NCBI GenBank assembly: GCA_963585895.1
Contig: OY757904.1
Location: 4,897,982-4,961,981, forward strand
From: Sepioteuthis lessoniana
Taxonomy: Eukaryota > Mollusca > Cephalopoda > Myopsida > Loliginidae
Direction of reading: 5' to 3'
Length of the DNA stretch: 64,000 nucleotides
Position numbers and translations under genes: made by a program. Within the stretch, counting starts at the first letter, position 1. The number at the start of each line of letters is the position of its first letter. The notes beneath the pieces are model-generated. The model saw nothing but the letters and a program-made list of their open reading frames with translations. It was not told the DNA's origin and ran no database searches. Shown here piece by piece: positions 49,866 to 60,987 of this stretch.

Positions 49866-51530
49866 AACATAGAATTTTGACTGACAATTTCTTAAGCATT
49901 GCTCGTAAATGTCTTAAATCAAACTATTTTTGTAAGTTAACTTCTAAAGCAAACAGAAGAATGTTTTTATCAAATTTCTTATCACACATTCTAAACGGCT
50001 ACTGTTGGTATTATTAATGATGATAGAAAACATCATTTAAACTTAGTTACGTAAATATGCATATGTTGCATACACATCTAAGGAAAAGGTTTATTTCAAA
50101 TTAATATTTCAGGTGATAAGCTTTCATTTCAATTTGTGTTCAGAGTCTTAACGACACTGACTTCACTAGAGTTGGGTATTTTCCGGAATGTTTTTCCTAT
50201 CCAACGATATAAAATAATCCTATTCTAAATGATGTTTGAGACACTTTCACTTTTGGTATCACCTAAACTTCTGTTGTATAAACGAGCAGAATTCACACAC
50301 TGTGTTTAAGTTGAACCGGTTACGATAGATAGTTTCCAATTTAGATTGGCGCTGGTGGTAATTCTTACGATGTTCCCTGTTCACGTAATACAGACATATT
50401 TGAAATATTCAAGGTGAAAAGGCAAAAGTTATATTTAAAGAGACATCTGTCACTGTAAACTTTGATTTGTGGTTAACATCTTTATTAAATCAGAATCTAT
50501 GAAACGCAAGTAGGTTCTGATCAAATAGAAAGAATCAATTCCATGCTATCATTCAAATAAATTCACTTTACTTCTGAGTTACAATAAGGCATCAGTTCAC
50601 TAATCTGAAGACTAATGAAAATAATCGATTTCGATTTTGTGTCATTTATTTCTGACTAAAGCAACAATTTCAGGTGTTGGAATTCAGTCTTTTTCCGTCA
50701 TTGCCTTTGAAAACTTCTTTATGATACCGAGTTAAATGAGAAATATTGAGGGGAAAAATTTTGCAGATTTATCAGTGGAAAATGCAGTGCATTGTATAAA
50801 ATCATGATAAGATTATTTCGGATTCAAAATAAAGACATTCAGTTAGTTCAACAACCCTCTTTTATCATAGCACCTAAATATATTCTGTCGCGAAATATTA
50901 ATAAACTATTACTTTGTAAATGTTGATATATTTTTCTTGAATATTTGATTGCACATTATAAAAATCGTAGCTTACTAGAAAAATTCTGAATACATGATTT
51001 GGAATCGGCATATTCGATTTATTCTAAAACACAAAAAACAGCAACTCTTGATTCTCTAATTCCTGGTAAGTAATACTTTATAGAGAATTGGTAATTTCGA
51101 AGGGAATATGATTAAATAACGTTGTCCCTACCTCAAACATTTTCAGTAGCGTAACTTCTACACTATTTCATCACGTTTTTAATATAAATAATAACGATAG
51201 GTTTTCGCTGTAGCAACTTACTGCATTAACGATTAGTCTGGAAAAAGAACAATATGTTTTTTATCAGGCTACGATTCTCAATAGAGTAATGTCTTTCCAA
51301 AACGTAATGATAGTGTATAACAGTACAGAAAAGTACATTACATCTGAAGATGATATTTGTGACGATATGATAATGTAGCAATCTCAAAGGAAATCATTTA
51401 TACTGGAAGGAGAATCAATGTTGAAGATAGATAAAATTATGCCATAAGTTTAGTAAACAAATAAAAAAGAATATGTGAATATTTTCCCTTCCAAAATATA
51501 TTTTGTATTATTTGTATAATATTTTGCTTG
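49866..51530. other. AT-rich non-coding stretch
   Basis: Nothing recognised. Confidence 0.5.
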
Positions 51531-51536
51531 CACACA

Positions 51537-51581
<45 letters not shown>

Positions 51582-51582
51582 T
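51531..51582. repeat. Compound (CA)n(TA)n microsatellite
   Basis: CA dinucleotides with one interruption, then (TA)n. Confidence 0.96.
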
Positions 51583-52029
51583 ACAACTAAAATATCATGT
51601 CTTCCCGGTATTGAATGGTCAGTTGTGCTGACATTTGCACTGAAAACCCGTTAATACCACCACTGAAGATATGTTGTATCATGGAAGAGTAAAGGAGGCC
51701 GTGTTTCTCAATCACGGCAGACAGTCGTAAGCAGAAACTGCAGCAGAGAGGTTGCTCTGAAACGACGTCGGTCAGTCGTAAGATGAACTTTGGACGTAAC
51801 ACCAACAGCGTGAGATTTATAATAAATTGTCGGACTGTAACACTTGAGTTAATAAACAATCGACTTTATTTCCCTGTTTATCTTTTCCTTATCACGATAC
51901 AACAAGATATAAGAATAGTTTTTAGTCGTCACGCTTTGAAATCACTAAATAGCATGGAGTAAATTCAACCAAGAATTATGTAGGCAGTATTTAATTAAAA
52001 CCCCAGCAAAACAATATTTTCATACAAGA
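51583..52029. other. GC-richer patch then AT-rich DNA
   Basis: 51600-51860 has a 90-codon reverse frame without a recognisable motif, and plus-strand phrases such as GGTCAGTCGTAAGATGAAC that look repeat-like. Class unknown. Confidence 0.3.
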
Positions 52030-53140
52030 ACCCCACAAATATCATGTTTTATAATGAGCTATATTCCTTAGTCCGAATCATTCCCAAACACAAAGTTCTG
52101 ATCATGAGAGACATGAATATTCATAAAAGCAAAAGCGAAACTAATAAATTCCATATATGCAACTTACTAAATGAAAATGGTAAGTATTTAGCAGAGTTTT
52201 CCCTCGAGGACAGGTTTACATGCCTCAAAACTAAATTCTAAAAAGGGAGGGAAAACTGTAGACTTACATGAACCCAAAAAGCTCAAAAACACAGCTAGAT
52301 TATATGTTTATAAACTGCGAATAAATAACATTTTGAACTGTGAGGCATACTCCTCCTTTGAAGGTGTATCTTCCGATCACAAAAACGTCTCAGTAAAAAT
52401 TCGTCTGATTCTACGCAGAAATAAGAAACAAGCAGGTAAGCTTCATCATGTAACTGATCCCTACTGACAAATAGTGATATAAGCAATCAATATATAACTG
52501 TCAGAAACAAGTTTGATAGTCTTTAGGAAACATTTGACAGACATACAACGACGAATGTGAATACTGTCACCGCCAGAAATGGGAGCAGCAGCCAAGTACA
52601 TAACAACCAAACCAAAAGCCAAAGATAGTGTTCCTGGGAGTCGAAAGAAGTCAGAGAAGAACAAGATAACGCGAAAAAAGCATTCTTACTTAATAAAAGA
52701 AACCAAAACAAATGCGCAAAAAATATCAGAAAAACTAATGAGAATTAATACATCATCACATGGACTCGAATGAAAGGGCACCTCTGGTGGTGTAATGGTT
52801 AGCAAGCTGGACTAGCAAGCCTACACGAGTGAGTTCGAGTCGCATTGGGTGCCCCTTTTCATATGGCCTTGTGCAACATCTAAGCAAAAAGCTTAGTAAA
52901 TTACCACATGGACTCGAGTGAAATACCTGGAGAAAAAGTTAGATTGGAACTACAAAAGAATGCTACAAACTGTTTTAAACAAATGCTAGAAGCAGCACTC
53001 CACAAAGCAGCACGGCCTCTTACCGCTCATCTAGAAAACTAATCAAGTGAGACGAATGAGACATGTTGAGCCCTGCTGGAGAAGTAAATACGAATTCATA
53101 AGCAACGTTCTATTATGGACTCCAGGAGAGTCCAATCGGT
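52030..53140 (+). pseudogene. RTE/jockey-type LINE: endonuclease part joined to C-terminus, SINE inside
   Basis: The AP-endonuclease-like part reads YNELYSLVRIIPKHKVLIM, RDMN (usually GDMN, a catalytic Asp), LLNENGKYLAEFSLEDRF, TYMNPKSSKTQLDY in a shifted frame, and CEAYSSFEGVSSDHKNVSV (SDH is the catalytic His region). After an unassigned stretch (52.45-52.74 kb) the C-terminal third follows: TWTRVKYLEKKLDWNYKRML, KQHSTKQHG, QVRRMRHVEPCWRSKYEFIS and VLLWTP. Most or all of the reverse transcriptase is missing. A SINE sits within the WTR-type motif at 52776-52904. Stops throughout. Confidence 0.75.
52757..52923 (+). mobile_element. Short tRNA-derived SINE (family S2), 19-bp duplication
   Basis: 129-bp element at 52776-52904 between CACATGGACTCGAATGAAA and CACATGGACTCGAGTGAAA (19 bp, one difference). 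The head keeps GGGCACC at the start and GGTGCCC ~75 bp on, which would form a complete tRNA acceptor stem; A box TGGTGTAATGG, B box GAGTTCGAGTC; tail CTAAGCAAAAAGCTTAGTAA, itself a small hairpin. The B arm is two bases off the tRNA geometry, so it is a SINE and not a tRNA gene. An older copy sits in the Tc1 fossil at 34.9 kb. Confidence 0.92.
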
Positions 53141-53870
53141 TTTTTAAAAAATGAGATGTATAATTGTATTGTGTATTTTTTGTGAGATCATTCAGACAGG
53201 ATGTTCCAGCTGTAAAAAAAAGGGAGACCGATATACGTGGGTATAAGTAGCTCACGTGAGTTGACAACCGGAAGCGGATCACTGGGGTTGACGTTCGGAA
53301 CGGGTAGGTATAATAAAATTATATATATACAGGTGCCCACATAGTGGTTAAGAAGTTATGGATCAATATAGCAGACCTTCTGTCTTTGTCTCTCCGTGTC
53401 TTGCGCCAGTTTAGTTCCTTTCGAGAAATAAAAATGTGAGAATTATATATTTGTAAAGAAGTGTTATGTCTCTTCATTATATATTTATCACGGCTATAAA
53501 ACAACAACACCAACAACAGGTAAGGAGTGTTAATTTTTTTTTTTTTTTTTGCTGTTTTGTTGTTGTTTTTTAATTCGTTGAGGTTTCAACTACTAAGACG
53601 ACGTAGACAAATTTAATAAATATCTAAAAAATACAGAGTTAATCCATTGATAGATTTAGCTATAAATACAAATGAGAACACTGATTTTATAAGACAGAAA
53701 TGAAAAAAAAAGGTTACTGTCTTATTGAATTCAGATTTTAACATCTATCAGTGTTTATTATATTTATTTATAGTTTCGGGCTAGGGACAAATTACATTTA
53801 CAAATTTCCCAGCACCAATAACTGATTGGGGCAAGCAAACTATCTTTTGGGGGGTTTTCTTGGAAGGAAA
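53141..53870. other. Non-coding stretch
   Basis: Contains a T-run at ~53535-53550; nothing else recognised. Confidence 0.45.
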
Positions 53871-53879
53871 TATATATAC

Positions 53880-53916
<37 letters not shown>

Positions 53917-53918
53917 CG
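53871..53918. repeat. Compound (TA)n(TG)n microsatellite
   Basis: TA then TG dinucleotides. Confidence 0.95.
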
Positions 53919-56860
53919 CGCGTGCTAGATGTTATATTGAGAATAACTCTTTAGAGTACATTTTTGAACATGACTTTCGAAACTGAAATCTCTTCTATAC
54001 ATTTAGTTGCGTAAAGCTTGGTTACTGGAGCCAATTGTACTACAATACTAATTTATTCAAGCTTGTTATAAAGGTTTTTTTTCTATACAAATGGCCTGAA
54101 AAATGCTTATTAACATGTACCAACTGCAGAGTTTGATTACAAATCCACAGAATTCCGAGTGAATGGGAAGCTCAAACAAGTCAGCAATAAACCAGTCTGT
54201 CTTACAAATAGAGTTGCTGCTTTTTAGTAGTCAATGGACGAACTTGACGATATACCAGTGACCTTTTTCTCATTTGAATTATATTCCAGTTACCAATTAT
54301 AAACAAGGTGGACATAATAAACATATGTAAAGTTATTTTGTGGGGACTGCAACAATCTAACCAGACCCATAAAGAATGGACCCACAATAGCTTCCATGTT
54401 CCCCAACTAATATAAAGTCTTTGCAAAGGATCCAAGGAATTGTTTGCGTTCCACAACATGGATACCAAACATGTTAGGAATGACATAACCTTTTATAAAA
54501 TTCTAAATATATCCATTTAAATATTAACATATGGGAGTTACACTGCTGTAAGGTAAACTTATGGTTGCATATGTTGATAAAAATATGCGATTTGTCGTAG
54601 TGTGTGATGCATCAGATGTTGCAATTTCTGCAATATCAAATCAATAGGAACGTCCAGTTGCATTTTTGCTGGTGACATTGTATACAACTATACAACTCAT
54701 CTGATGGGAAGGAAGCCACAGTAAGAAGCCGTTTGTGTGCGGGGGTAATTTCCTTGCAAGTCAAAATTTTGTGCTGATACCTGATTAACGTTTTCCAGTT
54801 TACATTTCTAATAACTGAAGGTAGTTTACAATTTTAAAATAGCATGTTGTATGAATGGAGGTAGCAGCAAGCATGACTCAGTTATATGATTCAATATCGT
54901 TTAGGTAGGCAAAATGATGTCACAGAAATTCTCCAAAAGAGTTATACATTTGACTTGTAATCCTGGTGTAGTTGTCCCTAAGATTCTTTTAAACCTAAAA
55001 ATATTGAACGCTTGAGTGTAATGTGACTTTACTATCAAATAACACTTTTTACATGCCTATAGTTGTTGCATTCTTCCGAATCCGATTTTTTTTCCATACG
55101 CAAATATACATACTATGACTGTGAAAAATTGCCTTGAAACGATTTCTCATCTCTGTAGTATATTTTGCTTTATTCATTTAGATAGAGCTATATTTTCATA
55201 TCATGGAACTGAAAAAGTGTCTTTCTCAAAAAGACTTGCATCAAGAACCACTTTTTACCACCCAACAGATAAGGATCAATAAAATAATCAAATAGATTAT
55301 ATGGAAAAATATTCACCTCACGTTAAAGAGACACGATTTATCTTAAGAGAGTTTAGAAACTAGTTCTTCCTGGTATATGCTATTCAACAGGATGTCTTAT
55401 CAACTGCTAAAAATGTTACACTGCATAGGAATCTCTTGTTTCTAGAGAAATTCAACTCAAGGAAATTATCTAGCATCATGGTTGATGTCAACGAACCTGC
55501 TCTGAATAAATTCATTCAACATAACAATTATCAATTTTCAATAAACCAAGTGAACCTCATTAAAACTAATCGAATGTAAACTATTATCAGTTATCCTGAT
55601 GGACGAGAATGTTCTCGGCTCTGTACACTCACGGACATTGATTTTCTAAAGTACGCACAAAAAAAATGTCATATATAGGGGGGGTAAAATTTTACCTTCC
55701 ATAGATATGCATAAGAAGTTTATCGATTAAAATTCATTTCTTGTTATTACATTCGATTGATTTTATGACAAGAGCAGGTCTCCCGGTTTCTACTGTCAAT
55801 CTGGGACAAACTAACAGTTACAAACTCTTAAACCAGAATATGGGTTATTGGATTTAGTTTTTGGAAGTTTTTTGTTATCCTTGTGGATCACTTGCAACTA
55901 AATTAAAGGACCGTTAAGATTTGATGTTCTATTTTTAGAATGAACACGGCATGAAAATAAACTACCTATGTTTGGTGTATAATGTATTTTTGACAAATAT
56001 GTTAAACAAAAGTAAAAGTATAAAGTAATTTATATGTTCCTTATAATTCCTTTACTTTCAATACCACATTAATTTGTAAGTGTTTAGTTTTGACTTGATG
56101 AAAAATGAAGGAATATTCAAAAGCAAAGCAATTTTTAAAGTCAACTCTTCAATCCTTCTGTTACACAAAAATATCAGCTTATAACGTGAGATTTTTTATT
56201 ATTCTAGAGACAGCGACATCTCAGGGAACCCATCCTTATATTTTTGCAGTGTCGATAGAAAAATTGACCAATGAAGCATGTTTGGCACCAATCCTTCTTT
56301 TCCTACTTCAGATGCACGGACCGATTATAATTTAATTTTATGGAATCCGGCCATTGTGCAATTTTTTTTAAAGATATTTACAATAACTGTGGCTAAACTT
56401 AAAATTTAGTAGACTAGAAAAAATGAATAATATTGGCAATAACATTCAGTTCTTAGAAAGTATCTATGAATAGTCCAATAAATATAAAAGCTAAAAATTA
56501 GAGACACCTATCAAAAAAAAACTGTATGTCTTCCAATCATCTATATAACGGTGACTAAGTATTGTGACATGATATCTACTTGGTACAGGAATTGTTTCGT
56601 AGGTATATCTATTAAAAGATGCCCATAACTGCGTTTTGCTTATAGTAAGACAACATATAGTTTAGCGAGGAAGTCTGTGATATTTTCGATGATGCTAACA
56701 GAGGTTTAATCCAGATAAGCATTCGAGTTAATGGATAGGGCTGAATATTCCCAGAACACATTTTTTGTCACCTGCTCACGTTGATATTCATGAGATCTCG
56801 TTTAAAAATCACGACTGAGAAATATTGCGAATATAAATGTGAAAATATTGTCTGCAACAG
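53919..56860. other. AT-rich non-coding stretch
   Basis: A 94-codon reverse frame at 54202-54486 (Trp-rich) has no family I can name. Nothing else supported. Confidence 0.4.
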
Positions 56861-57079
56861 AATCAGTGTATGTCATTACTATGTGGTCCTATGCTAGTCA
56901 CAGGACCAAATGTGGTGTGACTACAAGTCACAGTACTTGTTGTGGTTGTTATGTGCGTGACTACCACATTAGCTCTCGACTGTTTACTTTGTCAAATCCT
57001 TCCATATCCACGCTGTGTTTGAAAGATCCACGGAGGTGGCTTGACGCAATTCAGCCGGATCTTCTTTTGACGGTCAGGT
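56861..57079 (+). other. Possible exon-like open segment
   Basis: An open frame (part of 56839-57081) is bounded by an acceptor-like CTGCAACAG and a donor-like CAGGTAATA. It has a Cys-rich start (CGVTTSHSTCCGCYVRD) and a basic/Trp part (LKDPRRWLDAIQPDL) that loosely recalls a THAP zinc finger, but the spacing is not convincing. Inverted repeats in the DNA (AGTCACAG ... GTGACTACC) could equally make this a repeat. Confidence 0.15.
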
Positions 57080-59082
57080 AATATGAGTGGCTAGATGTTC
57101 TCACAACTCAAAGAATTGAGAAAACCCGTTTAAAAAACAACAAAAATCGTTTTTGTTGAAACACTTTTGTGAGACAATAAATAACAAGCAAACGATGTTT
57201 GCTTTCCTGACAAAAAGAAGAAGAAAGAATATCGAGAGAGAAGAGTGACGATGAGGTGCGGTAAGAATGACACTAATATCTCTAATGTCTGGGACTTTGA
57301 AATTTTGTAAAGTCTGAAGGTTGTTCGGTGTGCCTCGGGTCTAGGATGTAAGGGATGCTTCTTTGGCAATCTTGAGTTTCTTCTTCGTCCTCGATCTCAT
57401 CCTCTCTGATGATTTATTTTACCATCCTATTTTTATAGATCAATATCTGGACTAAAACATGTTTCTGATTGGTTGTTCAATAAGAAACAATTAGGAGTCA
57501 TATTTCCAGCCAATCCGACTTCAGGATTATATCATACAGGTATAGGGGAAACTATTTTTAGATGCTTTGACCAATGGAAACAGATTTAGAGCACTAAAGA
57601 TTCTCAGCTTCACCTGACTGGATGCACCATGCTCTGCTCACCTTTATTTAGGGTGGAGAAAAATTAAATCTCCCTTTTGACATTGACTTTTAAGATAAGG
57701 ACTAGAAAAATATGTTTTATGAAATGATCCGTTTCATCATTAAGATCGCTGAAGTTAGTTGACAACCGAAGAATTAAATAAATTCGCTGACCTTTAAAAT
57801 CAGAAACGACTGTCTCGCACTTAACTGACCTTTAGGAAGAATCGACCAACTTTTTAGGTCAATTTAAGCCTTGAACAAAAAGAGTCTTATTTTAAGGATT
57901 TTAAGGATATATATATACATATATATATATATATTTCATAAATTTTAATTTTTCACATATTAATTATGTATTTAACCGCACGTCGTGTCACGACTGTGTC
58001 GACAGACTCCTATTTCATTTGCGGTTCATGCGAACTTAAAACGAACACCCAGCCACCAGCTCGCATATTCTTCTGCTTGCTGGATGCATCAAAGTCTGGT
58101 GTGGTCTCCTTCACACACGAAATGACTATTTGCTCAAAAGAGCTCAGGATATGAATCGTTTGATCTGGTAATATGGCGCCAGTTCTCATAGTTCAATGGT
58201 GATCTTCCCAACGCAGGCAAGATGCAGCAAAAATTTCCTGCTTCCAAGAACGATATACGATTATATAAACTTATGTAATGCTGTATATAATTTACAAGCT
58301 TTAACCAATACATCATACTTGAATTCAGCTGTGATTTAACGCTATGGTTACGTTCATTGGGTGGTTAGCATCTTTGCTGTCGCCGGCTGTTCCTGTCTTG
58401 TTTTACTAGTGATTGTCTCAGTTTTTCAGTCATTCCTTGCATACGCTTGTTTCTTTTTTACAATAAAAAGTTCGAGTAGTTTCTCTCTTGTGTATGGTAT
58501 TCTTCAACCTTTTTGCCTCAATAATGATTCTGTTTTAGAATTGTTAAAATCCTCGGCAACCAATGTAAGACATAGCTACACGATTACAGCCACATTACAT
58601 CTTCCGTATTATATCACATATATATCATCTGACTTTTCTACAAGTGAGTGCCGGAGGAACCATCCGGTGAATTCTTTTCTTCCTCCAATTTATAAAATAT
58701 GTCAATAAACGGATTATGAAATCTTAGCAGCTTTTGTTTGTTTTAATGTTTTAACCCAGCCATCTGTTTTATTAATAACTCTGCAAACAGCATGACACAC
58801 AGTCAGAATGTGAATAGTTACATTCTGTTAAAGTGCAACTTGTAATAAAATTTCAGACCACCTTGTAATATAATTTCGATTAAAATCCTAATTTTATCAT
58901 TGGCGATTTTTTGTAAAGAGATTTAAAATTTGCGTAGACTCTTGACAATTCAGTATGCTATTGCTATGCATCTTATGAGATGACTGACAATTTTTTAAGA
59001 TTTCAGGTTCAAATAAACAGCTACAGCAGCAATTAGAATACACCCTACTAAAGCCTGATTGTCACAGCTGTTGAATTTCAAA
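57080..59082. other. AT-rich non-coding stretch with a short (TA)n
   Basis: (TA)n at ~57908-57932. A 115-codon hydrophobic frame at 58361-58708 starts like a membrane segment but has no recognisable family. 57430-57640 has several CCAAT/ATTGG boxes but no transcript to attach them to. Confidence 0.35.
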
Positions 59083-59767
59083 AATGCAATCTGGACGTGA
59101 GGGCACTTTAGAAGAACGATATGCAATAAAAATCTGTTTTAAACTTGAAAAAATGCCACAGAAACGTATGGAATTCTTCAGACTGCTTTTTGACCATCTT
59201 GCATGGATCAAGCATCAGTTTTTGAGTGGCAGAAGAGATTCAATGAAGGCAGGGAGTCTGTGAGGATTGATGAAACGTGTGGGAGGGGTAAGGAAGTCAA
59301 TACACCAGAGCTGATTGGCCAAAGGGTTAGGGTTAGGGTTACTATGTTGAGATTTTACGGGAGTTCAGGGGGAGATTCCGTCGGAAGAGGAGCACTGTTC
59401 AAATCAGCTCAGTGGCATTTCCACCAGGACAATGCACCAGTCCACAGCTTCATCCTTCTAACAGACTATTGGTCTAAGATGAGCATCAAGTCAGTTCCTC
59501 AGCCTCCCTATTGTCTAGACCTTGCAGTCTGTGACTTTCGGATATTCTCTAAGCTCAGAGGCTGTCGTTATGAGAGAATTGAGGCCGTGACGAAGGTCGT
59601 GGACACTCTCACACCAGAGGATATCCATGGGGCCTTCCAGAAGTTTTTGGAACGCTACAAGTACATTGCAGCCGGAGGAGATTAGTTCGAAGGGGACTAG
59701 AGTTTCATGTGTGTACTATCAATAAAAGTGCCCATACGAAAAAAGTCTGGAAACTTATTTAATGATC

Positions 59768-59770
<3 letters not shown>
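59083..59770 (+). pseudogene. Internally deleted mariner transposase
   Basis: The N-terminal part starts at 59083 (MQSGREGTLEERYAIK), changes frame, crosses a TGA and continues as an uninterrupted 160-codon frame (59203-59685): ASVFEWQKRFNEGRESVR, KEVNTPELIGQ, then after the junction HFHQDNAPVHS (second catalytic Asp), KSVPQPPYCLDLAVCDF (third catalytic Asp) and LRGCRYE, with a normal C-terminus. Full-length mariner transposases have ~345 residues, so ~180 central residues including the first catalytic Asp are gone. Just after the junction the peptide (FYGSSGGDSVGRG) is in the wrong frame until a single-base change restores it. The 3' part runs to a terminal sequence near 59770 (TCTGGAAACTTATTTAATG); I could not find the left inverted terminus. 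Confidence 0.85.
59324..59341 (+). repeat. Three telomere-type hexamers at the mariner deletion junction
   Basis: GGGTTAGGGTTAGGGTTA lies exactly where the N-terminal mariner part gives way to C-terminal sequence. TTAGGG is the usual metazoan and molluscan telomere unit. Confidence 0.9.

Positions 59771-59806
<36 letters not shown>
59771..59806. repeat. (AT)n microsatellite
   Basis: Uninterrupted AT dinucleotides between the mariner and the X-type repeats. Confidence 0.96.
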
Positions 59807-59810
<4 letters not shown>

Positions 59811-59814
59811 AGAA

Positions 59815-59875
59815 TTTGGCATCAAATAACCCACAAGCGATTATATCCCATAAAACACGACCAAGCCAAACCATA
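59815..59875 (+). repeat. Isolated 3'-terminal hairpin of retroposon X
   Basis: TTTGGCATCAAATAACC with a diverged second arm and ATCCCATAAAAC, then a CCAAGCCAAACC tail. It ends ~25 bp before the long X copy B, so a truncated X lies just upstream of it. Confidence 0.65.
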
Positions 59876-59885
59876 CTTAGTGTTC

Positions 59886-60488
59886 AAGCAAATGAATATT
59901 GCCCAGTCAGTTGGGGCTGTAGAATACACTGACTGCACCTCTGCAGAGGGGTAAGACCTCCCCCTAACGAGTGTCCTGGATATGACACTGAACAATCTGA
60001 TGGTGAGGTTCCAGCAATGCTGGAGCTTTGGGGAATACGGAGTACCCCTTCATTGCCATCGCTCCCAGGTCCACTCTGGCCCGGAGTGGTAGCACCTGAT
60101 AGGGCCTTATCAATGGGTTAAATAGAACTAACAGTATACTTATGCTAAAATGAATTGAGTAAACTGAATAGCTTGAAATAGAAACATTTTTGACAATTAA
60201 ACCGTACTTACACTTAAACTGCGTGCTTATGCTTAACTGAATTATTTCAAATAGAACTGTTTTTCGACATTAAAACTGTATTTACACTTAACTGAATTAT
60301 TACATATAACTGCTTGAATAGTTTGAAATGGAAATGTTTTTGACAATTAAACTGTGTACTTGTGCTAAACTGAACTGTTTTCAATAGAACAGATTATTTA
60401 CATAAAAATGGATTTGGCGTCAAATAACCTACAAAGGTTGATATGCCATAAAACCGACCAAACAACCAAACAAAGCAAAGGGATAATG
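59886..60488 (+). mobile_element. Retroposon X, long copy B, with ~16-bp flanking duplication
   Basis: Element at 59902-60472 between AAGCAAATGAATATTG (59886-59901) and AAGCAAAGGGATAATG (60473-60488), 12-13 of 16 positions alike. The 5' block of ~215 bp is ~85 percent like copy A. Then come about four imperfect ~75-bp units (each with a TTATGCTAAACTGAATT-type segment and TTTTTGACAATTAAAC), one more than copy A. It ends with the stem-loop GGCGT-N5-AACC-N6-GGTT-N3-ATGCC (G-T pair in the stem) and a CCGACCAAACAACC tail. No coding capacity. Confidence 0.75.
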
Positions 60489-60523
60489 CTTAATAAATTA
60501 GTGTTAGATAGCAATAGTAAAAA

Positions 60524-60551
60524 CTATATATATATATATATATATATATTC
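60524..60551. repeat. (TA)n microsatellite
   Basis: Short TA tract. Confidence 0.94.
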
Positions 60552-60985
60552 TATTTGGTTGTTGGTAAATACCACAGAAATTTATTTAACATAGAAGCCG
60601 TGACAATATTGGCACCATCATAAAGATGCCCTTTAGAACTTGTCTAATCAAGACCATTATTTTCAAGAGAATTTAGTGCGGGTCAATGACTTCGAAGGAT
60701 CAATTAAAACTAACCAGAAGCCTTTTTTAAACTTGTTTAAAAGTTGGTTGGGTTTTTAAGATATTTAGGTAAGAAAACAATAAAAAAGACAAATAACTCT
60801 GTTTTTAGTGGATGTTGCCAAAAAGACGATTTTATGCAACAGATCCTCTTTGGCTTTTTTACACGGTTAATTTAGAATATTCAATCGCAGTCTTTTTCCA
60901 AGATTAAGAATAAATCCTTTAATAAATATTTATACGTCACTCAAATGTTGCTAATTCGCAATCATTGTTACTTTATTGACAATTA
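60552..60985. other. AT-rich non-coding stretch
   Basis: Nothing recognised. Confidence 0.45.
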
Positions 60986-60987
60986 TA

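Noticed and set aside
52776..52860. A functional tRNA gene
   Set aside because: The acceptor stem pairs, but the T arm is offset by two bases and no normal anticodon arm forms. The tail and 19-bp duplication show a SINE.
58361..58708. 115-codon frame with a signal-like hydrophobic start
   Set aside because: No family, no splice or promoter context, and composition similar to surrounding T-rich DNA.
59203..59685. 160-codon ORF as an intact transposase gene
   Set aside because: It lacks ~180 central residues including the first catalytic Asp, has a frame error after the junction, and its N-terminus lies upstream of a stop.
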